64,000 nt of DNA from Cordilura impudica (GCA_963682025.1 OY821520.1:241779855-241843854), one strand, 5' to 3'. Positions 35,655 to 47,584 are shown, counted from the stretch's first letter. The notes: generated from the sequence alone by a model not told the origin. A program made the numbers and translations.

Positions 35655-36790
35655 ATGGCGAGCACGATTAATTATCATCTTGTCAACTGTCTAAACGCCA
35701 ACTCACTCTTAAGAAATCGTTCTACGGGAAACCTGTTATCTCCTCTTTCTGAGCGCTGTAGTGGTTGCTCTGGATATTTCCATGGTATTCGATCGCGTGT
35801 GGCACGGTGCATTGATATCAAAGCTTATTGCATTTGGACTCAGCAATGACTTCTCTCGATTTATATCGAGTTTTCTCAGGGACCGTGTTGTTATTGATGG
35901 GGTCTCATCCAATGAGTTTCAGCTTATCTTTCCTTATCTTTCTAAATGACCTTCTTAGTCAAATCTTCAATCCTATCCACTCTTTCGAAGATGACAGCAA
36001 CATTTGTCTTTTATTTTCCTTCAGTCGTTGTCCAAGCCTTTTTGAGATTGGGGCAAAAGGTTGACAATGAATGACATACTCAATCAAGACTTGTAACCAA
36101 ACTCTGAGTGGAGTAAAACAAATAAGGTTGATTTTAGTGCGCAGAAGACTCAATGTTGCTTTTTGGCCCACACGTTCCTCGATTCAACAATGTCATCTGT
36201 ATATATGATTGGAATAGGTATTGAGGAATAAATTATTCTTGATGTTATGTGCATGAGAATTCAATGCGATGTCCGTTGGGACTAACATGTTTTTCAAGTG
36301 TCGAAGGAAGCAATCAAATGTCTTGGTTTTCTAAAACGGCGCAAAAATTACTTCACTCCTTCTGGTCTCCTTAAAATCTATACCATTCACATCAGACCGC
36401 AAATGGAATACAACTCACATATATGGGAAGGAGCTTCAAAGTCTATTTTGGAGCTACCGGACCATGTGCTCATTAATGACAGTACGGTAACCAACTCTTT
36501 TGACTTGTTGGAACATCGTCACAATATGGGTTATATAATACTTAGTGAACGCATTCCAACTGCCCGAGTTTCAGTTCGCTCTGCCCGTGTCTCCAGTAGA
36601 TCACCTCCTTTTGTAGTCTATTATCCAGTTGACAGAACAATGAGATACAGAGAAAATTCTTTTATCAGTCGAACTAGCCATATGTGGAATAAACTCCCCA
36701 CATAAGTCTCTCTTGAAAGTTACAATCTAATAAAATTTAAGTCAAATATCCACAAGCACTACTCCCTCCTTCTTCCTTCCTATAAATTAT
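35655..36790 (+). pseudogene. Non-LTR retrotransposon reverse transcriptase, C-terminal half (CR1/Jockey-like)
   Basis: Broken frames spell the later RT motifs: NRSTGNLLSPLSE, then in a shifted frame VVALDISMVFDRVWHGALIS and FISSFLRDR; next FLIFLNDLLSQ and HSFEDDSN (normally F/YADD, here EDD). The thumb region follows: SKEAIKCLGFLKRRKNYFTP, YTIHIRPQMEYNSHIWEGAS and SFISRTSHMWNKLPT. Several frameshifts lie between 35750 and 36300. The GVPQGSVLSP block is missing, with about 10-15 residues deleted before FLIFLNDLL. The end of the protein falls near 36795. It is a 5'-truncated, inactive copy. Confidence 0.75.
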
Positions 36791-36901
36791 TTTCCTGAGA
36801 TCAACTCAATGCACTGCATCTGTAGGGGAATCCCCTAAGTGTTGGCCAATAATTAAAATAACATCATATATAAATTTTTTCATATTTGCACACCACAAAT
36901 T

Positions 36902-37712
36902 AAAACAAGTAAGGAAATTATAGTCGGTCTAGACCGACTATACGATACCCTATACCATGCGTTTAGAGACCCTATCTCTCAGGCCCAACTAACTGGATAT
37001 AGAAAATAAGCATAAACCAAATTTGAGTGGGATTTTTATTAATTTTTTCGGCTGCAGATATGAAAAAGTTCATATCGGATGCTATATCTATATGGGGACT
37101 AGGCCCAAAAATGGACCGATCCTGACCATGTTTGGTAAAGTCTCTTGTATTTTGCAAAAATATATACAAACAAAATTTGAAAAGAATCCGTGCAATATTT
37201 TTGTTTTTTGACAGATTTAAGTGAAGATCTGAAAGCAGCTCTATATGGGGTCTACGACTAAGAGTTGTCCCAGGGATCATTTTTAGACTACTCATTAATG
37301 GATGTAATAAACGCATACAAACCCAATTTGAGTAAGATCTATATGACAATTTGGGTCTTATGGCAATTTATGTCGATTTCATAGGGATCATTTGTATGGG
37401 GGCTAGGTCTCAACATGGACCGATTCTCACCAATTTCAGCAGCGTTCATGCTATGGCCGATCAAGGCTTATATACCAAATTTCATCAATATATATTCATA
37501 TTTGCGACCTGCAGTTTGATTACAAGGTTTACATGGACACACAGATGGACGGACGGACGGACACACGGACGGACATCGTTAAATCGAATCAGTTAGTGAT
37601 TCTGATTCGATCGGTATGATTAAAGATGGGTCTAGGTTAAATATTTTTGGTAGTTACAAACAGCAGCACAAAGTCATTATACCCAAGCCACATAGTGGTA
37701 TAGGGCAAAGTT
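36902..37712 (-). mobile_element. F2: Helentron-like F element, both ends present
   Basis: On the minus strand the 5' end is CCCTATACCACTATGTGGC, followed by TAATGACTTTGTGCTG, a mini-me core (inverse about 37560-37600) and GTCC repeats. The 3' end is a perfect 22-bp palindrome (36920-36941, AGTCGGTCTAGACCGACT centre) followed by AATTTCCTTACTTGTTTT. No coding frame is real; the frame at 36972-37349 is not conserved in F3. Confidence 0.8.
36920..36941 (-). other. Perfect terminal palindrome of F2
   Basis: Eleven bases each side, no loop, centre TCTAGA. It sits 10-20 bases from the CTTACTTGTTTT terminus, in the same position as the E hairpin but with an unrelated sequence. Confidence 0.85.
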
Positions 37713-38174
37713 GGATCCAAGATCCTCTCTCAAAACGCATGGTTTTGCGATAATTAATACCGACCTTATAATTATTCATCTCAATTTTATAAGTGTCTTC
37801 GTAAAGAGAGCTATTGTGGAGCTCATCTACTCGGAGAGCTAATGCGATGCCACTACATCTTCAGCTTAATGTAAAGAATCTATATATTAATACGTGAAGG
37901 TAAATCTTTCGACCAGTTTTTAAGCAAAATGCGCGCACCTTCCGCACCGACTACGACTATTATTTTTTAACAATTTTAAAAACATAATATTAATAAAAGA
38001 AAAGTACAAACTAGGTGTTATTAATTGCTGATGTCTATTTATTGCAGAAGGTTCTTGCATGGAAAAGTTAAAAGTGAAATTTATCTACATTTGCAAAGTT
38101 AAATTCGCATGGCATAATTTTTCAGAAAATTTAATGAAAAACGCCATTGTTAATCGTTAGTGCGTTGTAAATAA
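37713..38174. other. No gene recognised
   Basis: A short spacer between F2 and the I-like relic. Confidence 0.4.
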
Positions 38175-38652
38175 CGTATAAATTTTGAATTTCTCACGAA
38201 TTTCTCTGCAGAAATTATTGATATATACGAAACCATCAAACACATAATATACTTAAGAGGTAAATATGCAATTTGTACTGACTCTCTTTCGGCTATAGAA
38301 GCAATCCATAATTCAAACAATGAAGAATTATATCCTAGCATTATCCGACAAATAATGATTGAGCGACAGCCTGACCTTAAACTGACTTGGATACCGGGCC
38401 ACTCAGGAATAAAATGTAACGAAGAAGCGGATAAATGTGCTAAAGCCGCATTATCCGCACCTCTTACAACTACCCCAAACTTATCAACCCATGATATCTC
38501 AAAATTTATAAGATATAAATTTCGAGCATGCAAAATTGACAATTGGAACTTAACCAATGACTGGTATAAAAGGAATAATCCTAAAAAACTCAACGCCTGT
38601 AACATATTCCAAATCACCAACGACAACATTCTTATGAGAAAAGACCAAATAA

Positions 38653-40474
38653 AAAAAAAATCATGTGAGTCTGATTACAAGGGAGATGTGTAAACATCTA
38701 ATAATTAAAGAAAACATCAACATCATATTTTCCAGTGCATAAAAAATAAGTCGATTATGCTGTTTTCTGAAATTCAATTGATGTTTTCTGAAATGCAATT
38801 GATGTTTTCTGAAACTCAATTGATGTTTTCTGAAATACAATTAATGTTCTCAGCAATTCAAATAATGCTTTTGAAATTCAATTGATGTTTTCTAAAATTC
38901 TATTTATGTTTTCTCAAATTCAAATGATGTTTTCTGAAATACAATTGATGTTTCCTGAAATACAATTGATGTTTTCCTAAATTCTATTGATGTTTTCTGA
39001 AATTCAATTGATGTTTTCTGAAACTCGAATGATGTTTTCTGAAATTCTATTTATGTTTTCTGAAATACAATTGATGTTTTCTGAAATTCTATTGATATTT
39101 TCTGAAATTCAATTGATGTTTTCTGAAACTATGATGAATTTTGCTGAAATTATATTGATGTTTTCTGAAATTCTATTTATGTTTTCTGAAATTCAAATGA
39201 TGTTTTCTGAAACTAGAATGATGTTTTCTGAAGTTATATTGATGTTTTCTGAAATTCTATTTATGTTTTCTGAAATTCAAATGACGTTTTCTGAAATTAT
39301 ATTGATGGTTTCTGAAACACAATTGATGTTTTCTGAAATTCTATGGATGCTCTCTGAAATTCAATTGATGTTTTCTGAAACTCGAATGATGTTTTCTGAA
39401 ATTATATTGATGTTTTCTGAAATTCTATTTATGTTTTTTGAAATTCAAATGATGTTTTCTGAAATTATATTGATGGTTTCTGAAATACAATTGATGTTTT
39501 CTGAAATTCTATTGATGTTTTCTGAAATTCAATTGATGTTTTCTGAAATTCGAATGATGTTTTCTGAAATTATATTGATGTTTTCTGAAATTCTATTTAT
39601 GTTTTTTGAAATTCAATTGATGTTTTCTGAAATTCGAATGATGTTTTCTGAAATTATATTGATGTTTTCTGAAATTCTATTTATGTTTTCTGAAATACAA
39701 TTGATGTTTTCTGAAATACAATTGATGTTTTCTGAAATTCTATTGATGTTTTCTGAAATTCAATTGATGTTTTCTGAAATTCGAATGATGTTTTCTGAAA
39801 TTATATTGATGTTTTCTGAAATTCTATTTATGTTTTCTGAAATACAATTGATGTTTTCTGAAATACAATTGATGTTTTCTGAAATTCTATTGATATTTTC
39901 TGAAATTCAATTGATGTTTTCTGAAACTATGATGAATTTTGCTGAATTTATATTGATGTTTTCTGAAATTCTATTTATGTTTTCTGAAATTCAAATGATG
40001 TTTTCTGAAACTAGAATGATGTTTTCTGAAGTTATATTGATGTTTTCTGAAATTCTATTTATGTTTTTTGAAATTCAAATGATGTTTTCTGAAATTATAT
40101 TGATGGTTTCAGAAATACAATTGATGTTTTCTGAAATTCTATTGATGTTTTCTGAAATTCAATTGATGTTTTCTGAAATTCGAATGATGTTTTCTGAAAT
40201 TATATTGATGTTTTCTGAAATTCTATTTATGTTTTCTGAAATTCAAATGATGTTTTCTGAAATTATGTTGATGGTTTCTGAAATACAATTGATGTTTTCT
40301 GAAAGACAATTGGAAAATGTTTAGAAAAGAACATATCACAATTTTTTCACAAATACAATCAGATAAAGTCACACCGATTTACACTTCAGCTCACACCGAT
40401 GTGTTACGTTGTTTTTGCGATTGTATTGTGAAATAGAAATTTACCCCCCTGCGCGTATAGATGTTTACACATCA
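38653..40474 (+). mobile_element. C2: family C element with 21-bp array
   Basis: Its start AATCATGTGAGTCTGATTAC and GATGTGTAAACATCT recur inverted at the end as AGATGTTTACACATC (40459-40473). The right end repeats the C1 imperfect hairpin (ACAAATACAATCA with GCGATTGTATTGTG). It is flanked by AAATAA at 38647-38652 and 40475-40480, a likely target duplication, within a retrotransposon frame. Confidence 0.8.
38760..40318. repeat. 21-bp satellite array with higher-order structure (C2)
   Basis: About 74 units containing TTGATGTTTTCTGAAAT with variable 5' letters (TTCAATT, TTCTATT, TCGAATG, TTATATT). From 38987 to 40324 all length changes keep 21 bp, giving an uninterrupted 445-codon frame of heptads such as FSEIQLM. 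A marker variant (ATGATGAATTTTGCTGAA) occurs at 39131 and 39929, exactly 798 bp (38 units) apart, with the same flanking unit types. This marks a large internal duplication. Confidence 0.95.
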
Positions 40475-41033
40475 AAATAATACGCCTAAGAATCGGACAC
40501 ACCTTAATCTCCCACTCACACCTTATTTTTAAAAACTTAACAAAACAATGCCACTTCTGCGGATTTAACCCGATCAGCATTAATCATCTATTTTCGAACT
40601 GTCCACATATAAAGAAATTTCAAAATTATATACTCAAGAATAAAGATTTCTTTCAATTAATCGACCTCACAATGAACGATGACTTTCTTAATACCTTAAT
40701 CAATTATCTAAAACAATCTAACCTTTATTATTCCATTTAAAAATCCTATAAGATCTTACAAAGCTTAAGACCATCGCTGTCATAGCTTTTCGTATTATAT
40801 TATAATATTCTTTTACAGAATTTTACCATTGTCGCCAAACGGCTCCTATTGTTATGCGTAATTTTTAAGCCACCTTTATGCTGTTTCCAAGAACGTATTC
40901 GGCATTCTCAAATTGAATTTCAGAAGTTTTCCAAAAAAATTTAAAAATAAATATGTGACTTTTTTATGAATTGGATTTTTTTTGACCATTGCTTTTCGCT
41001 TGATTTTATGGATTTAGATTTTTTTTCATAATT

Positions 41034-41925
41034 TTGACCATTGGGGAAAAACGGAACTTGGTCGGTGAAGTAGTATCACAAATGATACTACTTTATAGAC
41101 TTGGTAAGGATTGTATTTTTAAACGTACTTCAATTGGTACGAAAATTTTTGCTCCAAGTGATAAAATGCTTAAAGAGAATAAGATGGAGTTTCATTCTTA
41201 TGGCTCCAAAGAAAATAGGTTATACACCACCTTTTTACACGGTTTATATATAGAAAATGGAAGAATAAAAGATCCATCGGCACGCATACATGTAAGGACA
41301 GTTATTAATGAACCACGTTCAGCAGAAGTCATTGATCCAATTTGACCTTTTCCTTTAGCGGCGACGACTTTTGGAATTTTTGATGGACCAATAGAAAGTT
41401 CAGTTTCATCAACAGTCCATATTGTTGTTGCTAGAAAATTTTTGTATTCACTTTCTAAAATATTTAAAAACAATTCTACATTTTCTTTTGTAAAGCCTTT
41501 TGCTCTATCAAAGGAAGTGCCGGTTGGCTCCCTCAAACTTAATTCATATTTATGCCGTCGCATAAAGCCTTATAACCAATCTTAGCCAGCAAAGAGAATA
41601 GAAAATTTATTCGGCCGTTGTTGGGTTTTGCCAGTTGAAAAGCAAGAGATCTAATATCTCTTCTAGTGAGGCCCCAATATCGTGCCTCCATTTCTTTGGC
41701 ATACTTTACCAAATCATTTTCACATCTCCTATACAGGACAGGCTTTTGCCCCAAAGGCTCAGTCAGAAAATCTGAAATTTTGGCGTTCCTCTTGCGCATT
41801 CTAATAAGAGTTGCTTTCGTAACACAAAAAGCTTTTGATGCCAATAAAAATGGGGTTTGGACGACTTGTACAGCTTTTTTCATGTCTTCTTGGTTCCATT
41901 TACGAATTTCTCCTTTCTTACGCAT
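41034..41925 (-). pseudogene. pogo/Tigger-like transposase, frameshifted
   Basis: The minus-strand ATG at 41923-41925 starts RKKGEIRKWNQEDMKKAVQV, the helix-turn-helix (Psq-type) end. Then come WGLTRRDIRSLAFQLA, a frameshift near 41545-41563, and RRHKYELSLREPTGTSFDRA, a second DNA-binding (CENP-B-type) and linker pattern. TIWTVDETELS holds the first catalytic Asp of the DDE domain, and GSMTSAERGSLITVLTCMRA and FILPFSIYKP follow. After about 41200 only weak homology remains, and the second and third acids are not found. No clear terminal repeats were found; a CAGTG-type end near 42180 lacks TA next to it. Dead copy. Confidence 0.8.
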
Positions 41926-42428
41926 TGTTTTAAAAAAGGCCTGATATAAATAAAGCTCTTTCAATTCTCTGACTGGTAATGTGGACCACTGGTCCACAAT
42001 ATACGACCTTTTGTGGTCCACATTAGACGACTTTCATTTTTTTTTATTGAAAATATTATTTTAATTTTTAAAACTAACTGAAAATACAAACTCACCAATT
42101 GAAATTACGACTGAATGTATATTTTTGTTGTAGAAAGTAACGGACCAGTTAAATCACTCATAACTGTCAAATACACACTGTTCGACTTTTGTGTTAAAAA
42201 AAAATGTTAACATGCATCACCAATCAGCACTTAACTATAATGTCAACATTGCAATTATGTATACAAAATCAAATTTGATATTTGTTTTTAGCAATTGGCA
42301 AAACACGCATTTTCTAAAATAAGCAAGTGGTCCAAATTAGATGTAAAGTTTTATCCACAAACTTAAAATTTCCTCAGATGCTTTATGCTAAACGTTTCGT
42401 TTCTTTTGAACACAATTAATGGCGATGT

Positions 42429-42755
42429 TTGTTCTGGTTCCTGATCATCAATATTTCATTTAACATCCCCCAGCGGCCAACACGTTTCTTCTCACCTTTA
42501 TCTGTCGAGTTTTATAGATCAAATTATGCGAACGGTGATCCACTTAGACGAATGTGTATTGAATTTAATAAGCTTTATAGATTTATTGATTTTTCTTTAA
42601 ATACAAAAGTCATAAAAAATAAAATAATAATTTATCTGAACACTTTAAATTAAATTGTTTAATATTTCATTCATTGTTAAATGTTTTTGTAAATAGTCTG
42701 TCAGGATTCATTCCATAGACTAATAAATAAATAAATAAATAAATAAAAAAATATT
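42429..42755 (+). pseudogene. 3' end of a non-LTR retrotransposon with (AATA)n tail
   Basis: About 70 codons (IINISFNIPQRPTRFF, PLRRMCIEFNKLYRFIDF, stop near 42651) look like the last residues of insect RT proteins, which commonly end with a P-x-R-x-T-R motif and FN-x-x-x-x-x-x-DF. About 70 bp after the stop comes ATAAATAAATAAATAAATAA, a simple-repeat tail typical of such 3' ends. The RT domain itself is absent. Confidence 0.5.
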
Positions 42756-42791
42756 TTGAGCATCCTTATATATTTACCTTTAGCTATGGAG

Positions 42792-42931
42792 GTGGTGGTA
42801 AATTTTAACCTCACGTACTGTTTTTTTTTTTACAAAAAACGGTTTGTAAAATAAGCTTATTTTTAAAGAACAATAAATGTTGTTTATTAATATTTTGTAG
42901 TAAAGTTAAAAGGGGTAAAGTTTACCACCAC
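42792..42931. repeat. Small inverted repeat / possible MITE
   Basis: GTGGTGGTAAATTTTAACC at the left pairs with GGGGTAAAGTTTACCACCAC at the right (about 17 of 20), with a 100-bp T/A-rich loop. No target duplication is clear. Confidence 0.55.
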
Positions 42932-43173
42932 GTCGCTGACTATGTCCCAAAATTTCACCTTCATATTTAAATGTTTACTCTTTCCCTCTTTTGCTAAGGC
43001 GTAAAACCTCCAATAATATTTTTCTGGTTTGATATTTGTACCATAATATTTAAACGTTTTGCATTTCACGACATTTTATCAAACTCTTGGTGCAGACTTT
43101 GAAATTATTTTCACCAACGATTTTACTTTTTTAAGATATCATTTTAATGTTAAAAATACTTATGGGATATTGT

Positions 43174-46100
43174 CAGGGCCCGCGGTTTTAAGAGGGGCCC
43201 GGTTATTTGGAAAATAAGTTATGCGTCACTACAAATGTTATCATAGAACATACAAAGCTTTAGGCTCTTTAAGTGAATACTACGCAAAATTGTTTTTTAA
43301 TTATTTGTTCTACATATTATCGGAGTATTTTTCTCCTTTGGTAATAATTTTTTTAGAGTTGGTTTAAAAAAATATAAACATCACATTGTCAATGGTTGTA
43401 ATTTTTAATGTTACCAAAATATTTTGCTATTTTCTTCAGCATCTTTGTATTTACCAATTAAACAAAACTGTTTTCTAAGTATTTTTGTGGTGTGAAATGT
43501 ATATTTATGCATTAAAAATACGCAAACAAATTTGTAAAAAAGAGGTAGTTACAAAGTTGCCCATCATCAATTCAAGTGCATTACAGTAATAAGAATTTTT
43601 TTCAGTGTGCTAACATATGTTGCAGTTACGAAAAAGTTGAAACATATGTTTACGTATTCCAGTGTTTACAATTTGTCCGGTATTAAGCAGAGTGTTTTTC
43701 TTTTAAAGTGAAATTGTTGAAGCCAAGAAAGTTTAATTTTCTACCATTTATAAGAAAATTTTCAATGCAAAGGTAAGTTTAGTGAAAGCGAAAGGCTTGC
43801 ATACCAAATTCAAAAGAAAATAACAAACAGTCTTTTGGACATAAAAGAGTGCAGTGAGAATTTCCGCGTGTTTACTTTTACAATTATTATTTTTCACAGC
43901 TAAAGAACATGTTTTCGCACAAGTCTGGATGTCAAAAGCGTCAGGAACGTGCAGCTCGAAAAGAAAAATACTTAGAAGCTCAAAAAAAACAACAAACTCT
44001 TTCAGCTTTTAACTTTTGATCAAATGCAATTACAAGCTCTGCGACTTTGCTCTCCGAATGGATATTCGGTAAAAAAAAATAAATGGAAAAAATTATACGA
44101 AAAATTTCCTTCTCATGAGAGAAGTGTTGACCACATTGAATGCTACATAGAATGGCGCGATTTTGAAACACGAATTGAGCAATATTCAACTGTTGATATG
44201 CTGATTTGTGATCAGATAGCAAAAGATGCAAAAAAGTGGCGGGAAATTTTAAAGCGAATTTTGGACACAATTTTGTTTTTATGTGAAAGAGGTCTAGCTC
44301 TAAGAGGAGCGAGTCATTTGATAGGCGATCCAAACAACGGCATTTTTTTAGGAATTAGTCGCTATGATCCAGTGCTAAGTGAGCATTAAAAAAAAGTTAA
44401 AGCCTCCCAGGAATCCGGTCAACGATTGCAAGTACATTATTTGTCATTCGAAATACAAAATGAGTTTATCAAACTTTATTCTGATCACGTAATCTCAAAT
44501 ATTCTGCAACACCGTAAGAAAGCCAAATATTACAGCATTATTGTTGATGCAACTCCCGACTCAAGTCACGTGGAGCAAACCACTTTTATTTTGCGTTTCC
44601 TTCGTTTTGATCTAGACAAAAGGGTTCATCATATCGAAGAACATTTTCTGGCTTTTGTAGATTGCAATGACAAAACTGGAGAGGCTATTGCCGATTTGAT
44701 TTGTCAAACTTTGAGAGATGTTGAAATTCCATTAGAGGATTGTCGTGGACAAGGATACGATTATTCGTAAAAACGAATATGCACTGTACTCGCCTTGTGG
44801 AGCTCACACATTAAATCTAGTAGGAGTAGACTCCGCCGAATGTTGTTCCCTTTTTTGGCGTTGTGCAAAAATGCTACAACATTTTCAGCGGAAGTACCCA
44901 ACGCTGGAAGATTTTGAAGTCAAACATACCAGACTCCCTTCATTCCCTCTCCAATACCAGATGGACCGCGCGAATAGACTCTGTTCGACCGTTTGCTAAA
45001 AATCTCCCTGGATTGAAAAATGCTTTAAAAGAAATAAAGCAACTTAATTTGACTGCAGAAACTCTTCGGGACATCGATGGAATATTGAAATATATGTGCT
45101 AATTCGAGGGCATATTGATGTCTTCTTTATAGATTAAAATTTTGCAGGCAATTAATGAAAGAAATCTTGTGCTTCAAGAGATGGGTGCCACCATTGACGT
45201 TGAAGTCAAGAACCTCAAAAGCCTCCTCGATGATTTGCAGCTTTTACGCAAGCAGTGGGGTGCGATCTTAAATGAATGCAAGATGGTTGCAAGTAGTTTG
45301 GACGATACCCCGACGATGTTGCCCGTAGCCAGAAAAAAAAGGTTCAATTATGCGTCACATATTTTAGACGAAAATTGCACTGCTGAAAAAATAGATTTTA
45401 AAGAAAACACCTTTTTCGCAATATTAGATTCAATCATCAACGGAATACAAAATAGATTCGCCGCAATCAACGCTTTGAATGACACATTTTCATTTTATGG
45501 CAGTTTGAAGACATGTCAGAGGATGAAATTCAAAATATTGGAGAAATTTTCTCATCAAAATATCCTGCCGATGTGTCGAAAAATTTACAAACTGAAGTAT
45601 GTCAACTCAAAAACATGTATAGTGCGAATTTCAAACCTCGGCTCCCTCCATTCGATCTATTAAATGCAATCAACCAAAAAAAATTAGGAGCTCTCTATCC
45701 AAACATTTGCGTTGCTCTGCGCATATTCGCAACACTTCCAGTATCCGTTGCAAGTGGGGAGCGTTCCTTTAGTGCCTTGGCTAGAGTTAAAAACTTTCAT
45801 CGATCCTGCTCAACACAATCCAGAGTTTCAGGCCTAGCCACTTTGTGTTTGGAATCGGAATTCGCTAGAAAACTAAATTTCGACGACATCATCGACGCAT
45901 TCGCCACAGCTAAAGCCAGAAAAGCATACTTTTGAGTTATTGGGACTACTTATTTACAAAATAATTTGAATAAATGATATAAAGAAAATTAAAATGTGCT
46001 TTTATTGTTTGTAAATTTTTATTCTTGCTTTAATTTCATCATATTTTTTTTACTTTTTTTGATTTGTATTGTTACTCATTTGAAATATTAACAGAAGTTC

Positions 46101-46176
46101 TTAAAAAAAAAACTACTTTATGAAGGGGGCCCGTAAAATATTACCCCCGGGCCCGCATTTTCTCTCTGCGACCCTG
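43174..46176 (+). mobile_element. hAT transposon, full length, inactive
   Basis: Ends are CAGGGCCCGCGG at the left and CTCTGCGACCCTG at the right, with GGGGCCCGG and CCCCCGGGCCCGC subterminal motifs. The 8-bp flanks are GATATTGT (43166-43173) and GATATAGT (46177-46184), one mismatch. CAGGG ends and an 8-bp target duplication are hallmarks of hAT elements, in agreement with the encoded protein. Its GC-rich ends stand out in the AT-rich window. Confidence 0.85.
43909..45935 (+). pseudogene. hAT transposase (ZMYM1/DUF4371-like) with many lesions
   Basis: The start ATG 43909 follows an acceptor-like TTTTTCACAG. N-terminal MFSHKSGCQKRQERAARKEK is basic. Next come SHERSVDHIECYIEWRDFE and RGLALRGASHLIG, the catalytic-domain start YYSIIVDATPDSSHVEQTTF (first Asp), DCRGQGYD, YALYSPCGAHTLNLVG, LSNTRWTARIDSVRPFAKNL (RW block) and, at the C-terminus, VASGERSFSALARVKNF, the hAT dimerisation motif. 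Lesions: TGA 44017-44019; a frameshift before 44024; TAA 44387-44389; a deletion with frameshift near 44757 removing the NGANM-type block; a frameshift near 44875; TAA 45100-45102; TAG 45130-45132; and a frameshift near 45500. A normal protein would be about 650-680 residues. Confidence 0.85.
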
Positions 46177-46184
46177 GATATAGT

Positions 46185-47584
46185 CAATAACAATAAAAAT
46201 TCAATAAATCACAAACGAAAAAGTATAAAATGTATAAAAAAAAATATACATATTAGATATTAAAGCAAAAATTTCATTCAGGTTATGAATTCTAATTCGC
46301 GGTATTGAAAAATTGTATTAAATAGTGTTATCAAAAAATGCCAAAAGTTATATCTCCAATGGGTATGCTTCTAATTATTATTCCTACTTTTATTACTCTA
46401 CTGAGATGGAATTTGAATATGCTGTCATAAAATATTTAGAAAATCTATATATTATTTAATTATCTTGTATTTACCAGTAAAGATTTCCTTAAAAATCACC
46501 CCCGTTCAGGGACACAAGCCTTTAATTCCTGAACGGTATAACGAAATGCATAAATTTTAAAGTCGAGTTGACAACACTTGATGTTTTATGCCCACTGTTC
46601 ACATGACTTATGTTATTTAAATGACTTTTCAATAAATGTTTAAAATAGATAAATGTTTTTATAAATATTTATTAGTAATCAAAATTTTATTTAAGTTACA
46701 CTAAAAGTATGTTACGACTAAGTAACTCAACCCCCTTCAATAAATTCCCATATTGTCTGCATCACCCTATTTATATGGCATCTCTGGTCATATCAACAAC
46801 GATATAAACACCCACCACCACTCTTGACAATTACTCAGAATAGACAAAACAACAACAAAATCAACATTTCTCTCTTGCATGCATATGTGTACTACTGGAT
46901 AGCTTTTTTTTATTAAATTTCTTTCAACATTATACAATTTTAAGTTATAAAAAACAGTATTTTCTTTAAAATAAATTATCGAATTAACTTTTAAGCAAAA
47001 CATCTGCTTAGAAATGTTTGATATTTTTATAGCCACCATTATGATAATAATTTAATAACAGTAAAATTCATTAATATTTAATTATAATAAAAAGAAAATC
47101 GTGCTGCTTAATTGCAACAACAACCATATGCAGTTCTATTCAAAATGTGGCCGAATTATAGAATTTCGCGTTAGAAATGGCGATCAGGCTTAAGGTAGGG
47201 AAACCGATAACAAGAAGAATGTGGGAATTGATATGAAACAATTAGAACTTAGAAGGCGTAATAATTCGCTGTTAAGACCATAAGAGCGGTTTTTGTAAAA
47301 GACAATTAGTTTTTTCTTAACCTGTTTTCAACCAATTTCCTACTGACTTCTTAACTGTCAATATGGATTTATGGTGCCCTTTATTTACCTTTTTAGCTTA
47401 CCCTCGATTGGGGGAATTAGCTGAGTACATACCCCATGTACGTTTAAGGTAACTTTTACATTGAAAATATATGTATGTTCTGAAAAAAAAATAAAATAAT
47501 AATTTCTGTAAATATAAAGATGATAAAATTAATAAAAATAATACATAATTAACAAAAAATGAAAAATTAAATTGTTTAACCTCT
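46185..47584. other. No gene recognised
   Basis: AT-rich. Contains a small stem CCGTTCAGG / CCTGAACGG (46502-46536). The minus-strand frame 46788-47039 has no domain. Confidence 0.45.

Larger units (their letters stand above)
38175..40740 (+). pseudogene. I-like non-LTR retrotransposon RNase H and C-terminus, split by C2
   Basis: The first part (38175-38652) contains an RNase H domain: TNFSAEIIDIYETIK (Glu), CTDSLSAIEAI (Asp) and TWIPGHSGIKCNEEADKCAK (His/Asp). The second part (40477-40740) continues with IRLRIGHTLISHSHLIFK and a CHFCGF-N-INHLFSNCPH knuckle, and stops at TAA 40738-40740. Removing C2 and one copy of AAATAA restores a continuous frame across the junction. The copy is 5'-truncated, with no RT. 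RNase H plus the C-terminal CCHC suggests the I or LOA group. Confidence 0.8.

Noticed and set aside
38760..40318. CRISPR-like array in C2
   Set aside because: Units are directly tandem with no unique spacers, in a fly-like genome; it is a satellite.
42121..42180. CAGTG-type 5' terminus for the pogo relic
   Set aside because: No adjacent TA target and no matching inverse end on the other side.
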